From: AV40 sp963817335
Lineage (GTDB): Bacteria > Verrucomicrobiota > Verrucomicrobiia > Chthoniobacterales > UBA10450
NCBI GenBank assembly: GCA_963817335.1
Contig: CAWFNX010000005.1
Coordinates: 1,488,001-1,552,000, forward strand
Direction: 5' to 3'
Length of the DNA: 64,000 nt
Shown piece by piece: positions 15,624-23,540 of the stretch. Within the stretch, counting starts at the first letter, position 1. Every line of letters starts with the position of its first letter. Both the position numbers and the translations under genes were made by a program. The notes under the pieces are model-generated. The model had not been told where the DNA came from. It searched no databases and saw only the letters and a list, made by a program, of their open reading frames with translations.

Positions 15624-15715
15624 AAACGACTCCCCTAAATAATAACGATGCAATCCGAGGCGTTGGATTCAGGAATTCACGGCTGAGACGCTAAGAACTA
15701 GGAGAAGAAGCAATC

Positions 15716-15775
15716 GAGTTGTTGAGTGGTTTAGATGTTGAGGGGAAACTGAAAGCTGAACCGCTGACAACGGAC
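15716..15775 (+). repeat. TTGAG array and CTGAAAGCTGAACC motif between divergent CMD and mtoX genes
   Basis: GAGTTGTTGAGTGGTTTAGA, TGTTGAGGGG, then AACTGAAAGCTGAACCGCTG. These lie in the 238-base spacer between the CMD and SBP56 genes and have the same orientation as the other arrays. Confidence 0.65.
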
Positions 15776-15861
15776 AGCGGAAGAGCAAGCGGCTAAAACG
15801 TTTGCGGACAACACATTGGGTGCATAAGGTTTAGTCTTACACTCAATCAATCTCGCTCCAA

Positions 15862-17193
15862 ATGAACATCTCTAAATTAATTCCGCAGCTGTTTCTGGCG
15901 GCTGCGTTCGCGTTTAGTTTCACTCTCAGTTTGGTCCGCGCCGATGAAACTTGCTCTTCACCGTATCTCGCCCGGATCGATGGTCAGGAAGAGTTTGTAT
16001 ACGTCTGGACGCTTGGCGTCGAAGGCCTCGGCGACGGAATGGATAAGCTGGTCACGGTCGATGTAAAACCGGAATCGCCGACCTACGGTAAAGTGGTGAG
16101 CAGTTTTTCGGTGGAGGGTCGCAACGAGGCCCATCACGCCGGATTCACGGACGACCGAAGACAACTCTGGCTGGCCGGACTTGATACCAGTCGCGTTTTC
16201 ATTTTCGACGTCTACACCGATCCGGCGAAGCCGAAATATGTGAAGACGATCGACAATTTCGAAAAGACAACTGGCGGCGCAATCGGACCGCATGGCGCGT
16301 ATCCGTTGCCTGGCCGGATGCTGATTCCATGTCTGTCGAACGCGAAAGACAAGGGCGGGCGGACCGCGCTGGTTGAGTTCAACAACGACGGCAACTACAT
16401 CGCCACTCACTGGTTGCCGACGAAGGACGATGCGCGCGGCGCGGCCAACGCGAATCTGGCCGACGGTTACGGTTACGATGCGCGGGTTTTGCCGCGGAAG
16501 AACGCACTACTCACTTCGTCGTTCACCGGTTGGAACAATTACATGAGGGACCTTGGCCAACTGATGGCCGATGCCGAAGCGATGAAACATTTTGGTTCGA
16601 CCATGGTGATGTGGGATTTTCATACTCGTCAGCCGAAAAAGATTTTTCAGGTCCCGGGCGCGCCGCTGGAAATCCGTTGGGCCTGGGATCCTAAGCATAA
16701 CTATGCCTTCACCGCGACGGCGCTCACTTCAAAACTTTGGTGCGTTTATGCAGACGACAAGGGCGAATGGCAGGCCAAAGATGTTGCGCCGGTCGGTGAC
16801 GTGAAGGGCGGCGTGCTACCGGTCGATATCAGTTTGAGCGCCGATGACAAAACATTATTCGTTGGCAGTTTTCTCGATGGAAAATGTCGGGTGTTCGATG
16901 TTTCGGATCCGATGAAGCCAAAGCAGATCTATGAGAAACAGATCGGCAAGCAGGTGAACATGGTCTCGGAGAGCTGGGACGGGAAACGGCTTTATTTCAC
17001 CAGCTCGCTTCTGGCTAATTGGGACAAGAAAGGCGCCGACAACGAGCAGTTTCTTCGCGCGTATTCCTGGGACGGCAAAGAGTTGAACCCGCAGTTTGAT
17101 CTCGATTTCACTGCGCTAAAACTCGGTCGCGCTCACCAAATGCTGTTTGGCTCAAGCAAGCTTGGGCCGAACCGCGTGGTCGCGAGCAAATAG
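15862..17193 (+). CDS. mtoX: SBP56 family methanethiol oxidase, exported
   Basis: A 443-residue member of the selenium-binding protein SBP56 family, whose bacterial forms are copper-dependent methanethiol oxidases (methanethiol to formaldehyde, H2S and H2O2). A signal peptide (about residues 1-27) places it in the periplasm. The hallmark ETCSSPYLARIDGQEEFVYV has Cys31, and the conserved histidines are His91-His92 (NEAHHAGF), His144 (IGPHGAYPLP) and His425 (GRAHQML), the set proposed to bind copper. A SCO1/SenC gene follows at 17222, as in known mtoX loci; no mauG gene is seen. The ATG at 15862 gives the signal peptide. Confidence 0.88.
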   Translation: MNISKLIPQLFLAAAFAFSFTLSLVRADETCSSPYLARIDGQEEFVYVWTLGVEGLGDGMDKLVTVDVKPESPTYGKVVSSFSVEGRNEAHHAGFTDDRRQLWLAGLDTSRVFIFDVYTDPAKPKYVKTIDNFEKTTGGAIGPHGAYPLPGRMLIPCLSNAKDKGGRTALVEFNNDGNYIATHWLPTKDDARGAANANLADGYGYDARVLPRKNALLTSSFTGWNNYMRDLGQLMADAEAMKHFGSTMVMWDFHTRQPKKIFQVPGAPLEIRWAWDPKHNYAFTATALTSKLWCVYADDKGEWQAKDVAPVGDVKGGVLPVDISLSADDKTLFVGSFLDGKCRVFDVSDPMKPKQIYEKQIGKQVNMVSESWDGKRLYFTSSLLANWDKKGADNEQFLRAYSWDGKELNPQFDLDFTALKLGRAHQMLFGSSKLGPNRVVASK

Positions 17194-17221
17194 GTTAAAC
17201 TCAGAACCACGGATTACGCGG

Positions 17222-17941
17222 ATGACGCTGATGATCCAACAAGGGTCGCTCGAGCGATGTTGTCAGCGACTCGGGGCTTTTACACTCGGCCTCTTACTGG
17301 CGATGCTTTTGCCGACCAAGGCCGACAATGCTTTTCCACGCGACCGTGATCACGATTACGACGCGCCGGCGCCAGGCAGTTACAATTTGCCGATCGTAAA
17401 GATTGCGCCCGACGGCGTTTTGCTCGATTCGAACGGCAAATCGTTACGTTTGCGTGAATTAACGCGCGGTCGCGTCACGGTTTTAAGTTTTATCTATACA
17501 CGTTGCGCTGCACCAAACGCCTGCCCGTACGCGACGAGTGTTATGAGCCAGCTTCATCGCCTTAGTCTCGAGGACAAGACGTTGGCAACTAACATGCGTC
17601 TTGTCAGCCTGAGTTTCGATCCGGAGTACGACACGCCGCGACATCTCGCCGACTACGCCGAGTCGATGCGCGACGAAAAGGCGGGCTGCGAATGGCGCTT
17701 CGCCACGGCCAAATCGCGCGCGGAGCTGGAGCCAATTCTCAACGGTTATGGTCAAACCGTGGACAAACGACAAGACGCGGCTGATCCACAAGGTCCTCTT
17801 TATCACATCCTGCGCGTTTTCCTGATCGATCGTGACGGCCGGATTCGGAACATCTACAGCTCGGGCACGCTGGATCCGCGCCTTGTTCTGGCAGATGTGA
17901 AAACGCTGTTGTTGGAAGAAGCAAAGCCTTCCAAGCACTAA
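17222..17941 (+). CDS. SCO1/SenC family copper chaperone
   Basis: A 239-residue exported or membrane-anchored thioredoxin-fold protein. After a hydrophobic N terminus (about residues 17-33) come LPIVKIAPDGVLLDSNGKSL, the metal site YTRCAAPNACP (Cys95, Cys101, the C-x5-C form) and YHILRVFLIDRDGRIRN with His195. SCO/SenC proteins deliver copper to oxidases; next to mtoX its client is most likely the methanethiol oxidase. The frame is open back to 17147 inside mtoX; the ATG at 17222 (or 17231) is the better start, 28 bases after the mtoX stop. Confidence 0.87.
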   Translation: MTLMIQQGSLERCCQRLGAFTLGLLLAMLLPTKADNAFPRDRDHDYDAPAPGSYNLPIVKIAPDGVLLDSNGKSLRLRELTRGRVTVLSFIYTRCAAPNACPYATSVMSQLHRLSLEDKTLATNMRLVSLSFDPEYDTPRHLADYAESMRDEKAGCEWRFATAKSRAELEPILNGYGQTVDKRQDAADPQGPLYHILRVFLIDRDGRIRNIYSSGTLDPRLVLADVKTLLLEEAKPSKH

Positions 17942-17944
17942 GCG

Positions 17945-18158
17945 CGAGCCAAATTGCAAGCTGGGGTCGTATCTAAATATTCAACATTTCAAGAAGTTGA
18001 GACGTTGAGGGTTGAGTTGTTGAGAACGGGCAGAAGCAGACAGGCAAGGGCGAAGAGGTAACAGCAGCGGTTAGGCCGGGTTGTAAATATGGTCGCCGCC
18101 GACGTCGAACACGCGGTTCCAACGCGCGCGATAATTTTCAAACGCGATCTGCGCGTTC
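17945..18158 (+). repeat. Copy 3 of the GGGGTCGTATCT/TTGAG element with a duplicated CMD gene tail
   Basis: This segment repeats 14835-15175: GAGCCAAAT, GGGGTCGTATCTAAATATTC, a TTGAG array (17994-18023), AGGCAAGGGCGAAGAGGTAA, then the last 28 or so codons of the CMD gene on the minus strand (AQIAFENYRARWNRVFDVGG to a TAA at about 18074). The gene tail has no upstream part and is a pseudogene piece. Confidence 0.8.
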
Positions 18159-18626
18159 TCAGCGCGAGACAAAGAAACAGGCGAGTCCGATCGTGACCAA
18201 GTCTTCCAGCAGGCCGATGAAAAGATCTCTGATGTTCAACGCCGCGACCAAACGCCTCCGGATTTCGTAACCGGTAAATGCTCCGATTACTCCGCCAACC
18301 GCGCCCAGAGCCGCACCGATGATCAACGATTGATTATTTGCCGCGCAAAGGCAGGCGCCGCAAAGACCGCCGGTCAGGATTCGCGCCGTCAATGGGAAGG
18401 GGGCTGTTCGTTTCGGGGTCTGAGGCTGCAGATCGATAAATAACTCGAACAGAGCGAGGATCGAAAAAATAACCGCGGTGATTATCGTTCCCATGAAGGC
18501 CAGTGGTGAATTGTTGAGATTCAACCAACCAAGATGAGCGGCCCAGGCCAGGACAGCCGGGGCGGTCAACGAACGGAGGCCTGCGACGATTCCTATCCCG
18601 ATGGCAAAGGCGAAAAGATAGTTCAC
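18159..18626 (-). CDS. DUF4126 membrane protein
   Basis: A predicted 155-residue inner-membrane protein. The frame is open to 18875, but the upstream part translates the short arrays at 18659-18702 and is not credible; the GTG at 18626 (NYLFAFAIGIGIVAGLRSLT) begins the DUF4126 domain. It has about four hydrophobic segments and the Gly-rich IIGAALGAVGGVIGAFTGYE motif. Function of the family is unknown. Its 3' end abuts the duplicated CMD gene tail, so a rearrangement breakpoint lies next to it; LACFFVSR still looks like a natural end. Confidence 0.72.
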   Translation of the reverse strand: MNYLFAFAIGIGIVAGLRSLTAPAVLAWAAHLGWLNLNNSPLAFMGTIITAVIFSILALFELFIDLQPQTPKRTAPFPLTARILTGGLCGACLCAANNQSLIIGAALGAVGGVIGAFTGYEIRRRLVAALNIRDLFIGLLEDLVTIGLACFFVSR

Positions 18627-18658
18627 AGTTTGGAAGCCGGGAGCAAGGAGCGCAAACA

Positions 18659-18702
18659 GGTTGAACAGAAAAGCTGACAGCTGAAAGCTGAAACGCTGAA
18701 CA
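18659..18702 (+). repeat. GCTGAAAG/GCTGAAAC array
   Basis: AAGCTGACAGCTGAAAGCTG and AAACGCTGAACAGG: the CTGAAAC family with period 8, between the DUF4126 and bactofilin genes. Confidence 0.65.
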
Positions 18703-18732
18703 GGAAATCCTGTGGGTTTTTTTGCGCGAAGA

Positions 18733-19155
18733 TTAGCTGCGGTTTGTGCTGACCTTGGCCCGGCCGAGAAACGAGGCGTTTTCATCGAGAGCCAAACGTG
18801 GCGAATCGATGTCGCCATGCAGGGTTGCGCCCGATTCGAGAACACACCGCTCTGACGCGAATACATTTCCTTCAATCGTGCCTTGGATCGTCACCGACTT
18901 AACTCTGACCTCGCCGCGGACCCGTGCGTTCTTGCCCACAATCAGCGTGCCAGTGGCGTTGATCTTGCCGTTCACTTTGCCGTCGATCAGGAGCTCGTTG
19001 CTAAAGCTTAAATCACCTTCGATCGAGACTTCGCTGGAAAGGAAACCTCGAGCCATCGGCGTTCTTGGCCCGTCGGCTGGTCGTTCAGTTTTGGTGGGCG
19101 GCAATTGCGGTGATGGCGCGGGCGTGGGCGAGTCTTCTCTTCTTGATCCAAACAT
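18733..19155 (-). CDS. Bactofilin
   Basis: A 140-residue polymer-forming cytoskeletal protein. A Pro-rich disordered head (residues 1-34) is followed by a beta-helical domain: SSEVSIEGDLSFSNELLIDG, KVNGKINATGTLIVGKNARV, RGEVRVKSVTIQGTIEGNVF, typical of DUF583. Bactofilins form filaments at the membrane and organise cell shape, stalks or wall enzymes. The usual partner, an M23 peptidase, is not adjacent. The end (AKVSTNRS) is normal. It is transcribed alone or with the DUF4126 gene downstream. Confidence 0.9.
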   Translation of the reverse strand: MFGSRREDSPTPAPSPQLPPTKTERPADGPRTPMARGFLSSEVSIEGDLSFSNELLIDGKVNGKINATGTLIVGKNARVRGEVRVKSVTIQGTIEGNVFASERCVLESGATLHGDIDSPRLALDENASFLGRAKVSTNRS

Positions 19156-19200
19156 GTTCGGTTAATGTCGTTCAACTTTGATCGCGCGTAAAGGCGGTAA

Positions 19201-19258
19201 GAGATCAGAGATCACAGGTCAGAGGTCAAAAGTCAGAGGTCGGAAGTCAGAGGTCGGG
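19201..19258 (+). repeat. AGAGGTC/AGTCAGAGGTC array
   Basis: GAGATCAGAGATCACAGGTC, AGAGGTCAAAAGTCAGAGGT, CGGAAGTCAGAGGTCGGG: the GTCAGA family. The spacer 19156-19430 holds nothing else that I can support. Confidence 0.65.
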
Positions 19259-19430
19259 AATGAGTGTTTGTGTTGCGGCTCCATCCGGGCGATAGTCGCG
19301 CACATATTGGATCACTCTGTTTAACTTCACTGCACGGTAGATCGTCAGGTGGGCGTCGCTCATTGGTGGTTTGAAACCCGATTCCCGGGAACGGCTCTGT
19401 AGCTCCTAGTTTTTCCAATCTCAAAACACA

Positions 19431-19733
19431 ATGAAACTGTACGTAGGTAATCTCTCTTTTGAGACCACCGAGAACGATCTTCAGGATTTGTTCGAAAAAC
19501 ACGGCACCGTCAACGAAGTCCATCTGATGATGGATAAAATGACGGGTAAATCGCGAGGCTTCGCCTTCATCACCATGAATGACGACACCCAGGCCGGCGC
19601 GGCGAAAAATGCTCTGAACGGCCACGAATTGAACGGCCGCGCCCTAAACGTGAACGAAGCTCGTCCGCGAGAAGATCGTCCACGTCCCTCCGGCGGCGGC
19701 GACCGGCGGGGCTTCTCCGGTTTTCGGAGATAA
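19431..19733 (+). CDS. RRM-type RNA-binding protein
   Basis: A 100-residue single RNA recognition motif protein. RNP2 is LYVGNL (residues 3-8) and RNP1 KSRGFAFITM (about 41-50), both complete with their aromatic residues. The C-terminal 20 residues are Arg/Gly/Pro-rich (RPRPSGGGDRRGFSGFRR). Such proteins are common in cyanobacteria and Verrucomicrobiota and are thought to act as RNA chaperones, often cold-induced. No strong Shine-Dalgarno is visible. An IF-1 remnant and a zinc-ribbon gene follow on the same strand. Confidence 0.9.
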   Translation: MKLYVGNLSFETTENDLQDLFEKHGTVNEVHLMMDKMTGKSRGFAFITMNDDTQAGAAKNALNGHELNGRALNVNEARPREDRPRPSGGGDRRGFSGFRR

Positions 19734-19764
19734 CAGACAAACGAGACAGAATTAGCCCGATTTT

Positions 19765-19928
19765 CACGAAACCGGAGCCCCGGTGGCGCTGGCGAATCAG
19801 CATCTCATTCTAGAGCACATCTCCGGAAAGATGCGGAAACGATTCATTAGGCTGGCCATTGGCGACCGCGTAAAATGGAAATTTCTTATTACCACACGGA
19901 CAAGACGAGGATCGTTTATCCACTCTAA
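19765..19928 (+). pseudogene. Translation initiation factor IF-1-like remnant
   Basis: In the 200-base gap after the RRM gene the plus strand reads VALANQHLILEHISGKMRKR, FIRLAIGDRVK, then, after a one-base shift at the A-run 19872-19875, MEISYYHTDKTRIVYPL and a TAA at 19926. This is the C-terminal two thirds of IF-1 (compare the family pattern LANGH.ILAHISGKMRK.FIR..PGDRV..E.SPYD..KGRI.YR). The N-terminal 25 or so residues are absent and would have to overlap the RRM gene. Truncation plus frameshift make it a pseudogene, unless the shift is a sequencing error. Confidence 0.6.
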
Positions 19929-19931
19929 TTT

Positions 19932-20168
19932 ATGACAACACGATTCCTCTTTGATCCACCCCGGGCGAAGTCAAAGACAAAGGCAAACCTGAAAAGTTTG
20001 CTGGTGCGTTGTCCATCGACATCCAAGCTGACCGATACGGGCCAGACGGTTGAAGAAGAGCGATGGCCAAAGGCGAAGGTAAGAAAACAGAAGTTCACCT
20101 GCGCGCATTGCGGATCGGTCCACCGTTGGACAAAGTCAGACGTAGTTTTGGGACGACCGCTCTCTTGA
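19932..20168 (+). CDS. Small zinc-ribbon-like protein
   Basis: A 78-residue basic protein. It has LLVRCPSTSKLTDTG (about residues 23-37) and FTCAHCGSVHRWTKSDVVL (about 55-73), together a C..C-x2-C..H pattern like that of small bacterial proteins of unknown function with V.CP.TG and C..C...H.W motifs. It probably binds one zinc ion. It starts three bases after the end of the IF-1 remnant, so it was part of a transcription unit with the RRM and IF-1-like genes. Confidence 0.6.
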   Translation: MTTRFLFDPPRAKSKTKANLKSLLVRCPSTSKLTDTGQTVEEERWPKAKVRKQKFTCAHCGSVHRWTKSDVVLGRPLS

Positions 20169-20182
20169 GTGACGGTGTGAGT

Positions 20183-22336
20183 CTAGACTCCGCCTGTCTT
20201 TAATTGATCGTCGGCCAGGCCCATGGTGTGCAGGAATGCGTTCCAGCGTGGGTCGGCGTGGAGATTCGTTAGGAGCGGATCTTTACGCAAACCCTGCAAA
20301 CCTGGGTCGCGTTGCCGGCGCGCGCGTTCTAGCCATTCGAAAGCTTTATCCTTTTCGCCGCGATACGCGTAAGCCTCGGCGATTTGATACGCGGCTGTTT
20401 CGGCATCATTTTTGATTAACTCGTTGAGTGCCGCGTCGGATTCCTGGACGCGCTTTTGACCCCAGCGCGCGCAACTCACGATGAGCAGCTGTGCCCACTC
20501 ACCGGCATCAGCTTGGGCCTCGGTCGCGGCCTCCTCGAATTTATTTTCCAGCAGGTACGCTAAACCGAGGCCGGCGTGCGCCCACGGGGCAGACGAATTT
20601 AGTTCTACCACCCGCGCGTATTCGGCGTGCGCTTCGGCCGATTGCTTCGTGGCCGCTAGGCCAAACGCGAGAAATGAGCGGGCTTGCACATTGACCGGGT
20701 CCAGCTCGACTGCTTTGCGATAGAGTTCGATTCCTCGATCCGTGTTTCCTATTGCCGTCTCGAGGTTACCCGCGGCGATTAGCATGTTCGGATCGGCCGG
20801 AGCCAACGCCATCGCTTTGCGCACAGTCTGAGTCGCCGCGCTCCAATTAAAATCGAAATTGGTCTCGATCCACGCGCGATCGAGCAATGCGTCCGGCAAG
20901 TTAGGCTCGATTGACAGGGCCCGAGCGATGGCGTCGCGTGAGGCGGCCAGATTCGCGTCGAGCTCTTTTTGTCCTCCCTGGGTTGAAAAGCCGGCAAGCC
21001 AGAGATGCGTTGACGCGACGCCGGCCCACGCCAGAGCGAACCCAGGGTCCAAGGCGACCGCGTGTTCATAAGCAGCCAGACCTTCACGCGCGCTTTTTTC
21101 GGAGTGGCGGTTCTCATAAAAGCGGCCCTGGAGATAATACTCGTGCGCCTCGACGTTTTTTGTTCCGCCTTTTTCAGCCGCCTGCACTTCAGCTTGAATC
21201 TTTTCTTTGTCGGCTGGAGCAGCGGCGCCGCCGGTCAGCTGACCGCGCACTTGGGCCACGATCGTCTCCGCCAGTTCGCTCTGGACCGCGAACACGTCTT
21301 TTAAATTGCGTGTAAAATTTTCGGACCAGAGTTCCTGACCGCTGTCAGCGCGGGTAAGTCGGGCCGCGATCCGAACCGCCTCACCGGCTTTTCGCACGCT
21401 TCCATCTACCAGATAAGCCACGCCGAGTTTCTGTCCGATCTCCTGGGCGGTCGCGTTTTTGCCTTTGAACGAAAATGCCGAGGTCCGCGCGGCCACGTGC
21501 ATCCCCGGAATTTTTTGCAGCACAGTCAAGAGTTCTTCGCTGACGCCGTCGGAGAAATATTCGCTCCCTTTGTCGTCGCTGAGGTTAACGAACGGCAGGA
21601 CGGCAACAGATTTCTGATCGGGCGGATTTGACGGAGCGACCGGCGCTGGCTGAGCCGCAGCCGACTGCTGGTGTTTGCTTGGGCGCTCGGACCACCACCA
21701 CCCGCCAACAATGAGCGCGATCGTCACGAGAACGGCCACTGCAATGAGGACGGGCGATTTCTTTGAAGATCGTGGCGCGGAAGATTCAGTGCCTTTCTCC
21801 CACGGCAGCACGATCCGGAACAAATCCATCGGCAGTTTGATGTTCTTCAAATCCGCCGTACCAAACTTTTCAAATCGCGCCTCGAGCGCATTGCGAATCT
21901 GCCGTTCCACATCCATCGAGACGCAAATCCCGCCCGCGCCGGCCAGCGCTTCGATTCGCGAAGCGATGTTCACCCCGTCGCCGTAAACATCGCCGCCGCG
22001 ATGCATCACATCGCCGATGTGAATGCCAATCTTGAGTTCGATGCGCCGGTCGGGGGTGACGTCGTGATTTCGCTTGCCCAGGGTGCGCTGGATTTCGATG
22101 GCGCACTGGGCCGCTTCCAGCGCGCTCCCGAACTCGACCAGGAAAGCGTCGCCGATGGTTTTGATCTCGGTGCCGTGAAACTTTGGGAAAATTTCGCGCA
22201 ACAACCGGCGATGTTCCTCCAATAGCTCAAGAGCAACTTTGTCATCGCGTTGGGCGAGCGCGCTGTAGCCCACCATGTCGGTGAACATAATAGCGGCGAG
22301 TTTGCGCTCTTCGGTCGGCACGGTTGGCATCATCAC
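20183..22336 (-). CDS. Class III adenylate/guanylate cyclase with membrane span and TPR repeats
   Basis: A 717-residue signalling protein. The cyclase domain is N-terminal (residues about 10-180) with both metal-binding Asp present: Asp20 in FTDMVGYS and Asp63 in IGDAFLVEF. A membrane span follows (VLIAVAVLVTIALIVGGWWW, about 195-214), then a TolB/FlgO-like domain starting KSVAVLPFVNLSDDKGSEYF (about 244-370), and TPR repeats to the C terminus (for example AREGLAAYEHAVALDPGFAL). This is a widespread architecture of soil bacteria. The TPR part faces the periplasm and probably senses a partner. Residues that set ATP or GTP choice were not judged. Confidence 0.88.
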   Translation of the reverse strand: MMMPTVPTEERKLAAIMFTDMVGYSALAQRDDKVALELLEEHRRLLREIFPKFHGTEIKTIGDAFLVEFGSALEAAQCAIEIQRTLGKRNHDVTPDRRIELKIGIHIGDVMHRGGDVYGDGVNIASRIEALAGAGGICVSMDVERQIRNALEARFEKFGTADLKNIKLPMDLFRIVLPWEKGTESSAPRSSKKSPVLIAVAVLVTIALIVGGWWWSERPSKHQQSAAAQPAPVAPSNPPDQKSVAVLPFVNLSDDKGSEYFSDGVSEELLTVLQKIPGMHVAARTSAFSFKGKNATAQEIGQKLGVAYLVDGSVRKAGEAVRIAARLTRADSGQELWSENFTRNLKDVFAVQSELAETIVAQVRGQLTGGAAAPADKEKIQAEVQAAEKGGTKNVEAHEYYLQGRFYENRHSEKSAREGLAAYEHAVALDPGFALAWAGVASTHLWLAGFSTQGGQKELDANLAASRDAIARALSIEPNLPDALLDRAWIETNFDFNWSAATQTVRKAMALAPADPNMLIAAGNLETAIGNTDRGIELYRKAVELDPVNVQARSFLAFGLAATKQSAEAHAEYARVVELNSSAPWAHAGLGLAYLLENKFEEAATEAQADAGEWAQLLIVSCARWGQKRVQESDAALNELIKNDAETAAYQIAEAYAYRGEKDKAFEWLERARRQRDPGLQGLRKDPLLTNLHADPRWNAFLHTMGLADDQLKTGGV

Positions 22337-22384
22337 TCTTTAATGACTATCTGACAAATCCGCTCCAGATGGGATGATGAAACT

Positions 22385-22789
22385 GTGCCGAAGAAAAAAC
22401 TTCTGTTCGTTTGCGTTGAGAATTCAAACCGAAGCCAAATCGCGGAAGCGTTCGCGCGAATTCACGGCGGCGACAAGATTGAGGCGTACAGCGCGGGCTC
22501 ACGGCCATCGGGCGTGATAAATCCGAAGGCGATCGCGGCGATGCGCGAAATCGGTTACGACCTCTCGAAGCACAAATCGAAGTCGCTCGATGAGATTCCG
22601 GAAATCGAATACGATTTCGTAGCGACAATGGGGTGCGGCGACGCCTGTCCGTTTGTGCGGGCCAAGCAACGCGAAGAGTGGCAAATTCCCGATCCGAAAA
22701 ATCTTCCGCCGGATGAGTTTAATCAGGTGCGCGATCTGATTGAGAAAAAAGTGCGCGGAGCGTTGGAACAGTTATCGGTGAAATCATGA
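22385..22789 (+). CDS. arsC: Thioredoxin-coupled arsenate reductase (LMW phosphatase fold)
   Basis: A 134-residue cytoplasmic enzyme reducing arsenate to arsenite. The P-loop is CVENSNRS (Cys10 to Arg16), the relay cysteines are Cys84 and Cys88 in TMGCGDACPF, and the general acid is in IPDPKNLPP (Asp103): the full set of the thioredoxin-linked ArsC family. The start is GTG at 22385; the nearby ATG codons are out of frame. Its TGA overlaps the next ATG by four bases, so it is coupled to the LysE-type exporter. No arsenite pump or ArsR is adjacent. Confidence 0.85.
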   Translation: MPKKKLLFVCVENSNRSQIAEAFARIHGGDKIEAYSAGSRPSGVINPKAIAAMREIGYDLSKHKSKSLDEIPEIEYDFVATMGCGDACPFVRAKQREEWQIPDPKNLPPDEFNQVRDLIEKKVRGALEQLSVKS

Positions 22790-23405
22790 TGCTGAGCTTT
22801 TTGCTCAAAGGCATTTTGATTGGTTTCTCGATCGCGGCGCCGGTGGGTCCGATCGGAGTGCTGTGTATTCGTCGCTCGATTGCGAACGGCGGCAAGAGCG
22901 GACTTGCGACGGGTTTGGGCGCAGCCGGCGCAGACGCTGTTTATGGTTGTGTTGCGGGATTTGGACTCACCGCGGTTTCCAACTTTTTGATCGGCCAGAA
23001 ATTCTGGCTCGGTTTTCTTGGCGGCTTGTTTCTGTGCTATCTCGGTATCCGCACTTTTGTCAGCCGGCCGGTTGAGGAACCGGTGGACGCTCGCAGCCGC
23101 GGACTATTTTCAGCTTTCCTCTCGACATTCTTTCTCACCATTACCAATCCAATGACCATTCTCTCGTTCGTTGCGATCTTTGCCGCACTCGGACTCGGAA
23201 AGTCGCCGAACTACATTAACGCTACTGCTTTGGTTGGCGGCGTGTTTGCCGGTTCGGCTCTTTGGTGGTTGTTACTTAGCAGCGGTGCCGCTTTCTTTCG
23301 TTCCAAGGTTACCCTGAGCTGATGAGTCTGTTGAACCGTGTCTCGGGGATTATTATTTGCTCGTTCGGAATTTTTTCTCTTTTCACGTCGCTGTGGAAAC
23401 GGTGA
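22786..23405 (+). pseudogene. LysE family exporter with a frameshift near its C terminus
   Basis: The first frame (22786-23322, 178 residues) has the LysE/RhtB opening LIGFSIAAPVGPIGVLCIRR and five hydrophobic segments, and stops at RSKVTLS. Shifted by one base, the next frame reads ELMSLLNRVSGIIICSFGIF and SLFTSLWKR to TGA at 23405, which is the expected last helix. A single-base change near 23310-23316 therefore separates the last helix. The truncated form may still be made. It starts inside the arsC stop codon, so a link with arsenic or amino-acid export is possible but unproven. Confidence 0.7.
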
Positions 23406-23412
23406 CCGGAAT

Positions 23413-23450
23413 CCAGAGGTCAGATATCGGAGAGCAGAGATCAGAGGTTC
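23413..23450 (+). repeat. AGAGGTCAGA array
   Basis: CAGAGGTCAGATATCGGAGA, GCAGAGATCAGAGGTTC: GTCAGA family units between the LysE and 23541 genes. Confidence 0.55.
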
Positions 23451-23540
23451 GCGGGTCGATCTCATCATCGCGATCCGCGAGGATGACCTCTAGCAGACAC
23501 GCTTGCCCTGTAATTTCGGCGCCGATACCATGTCGAGGAC

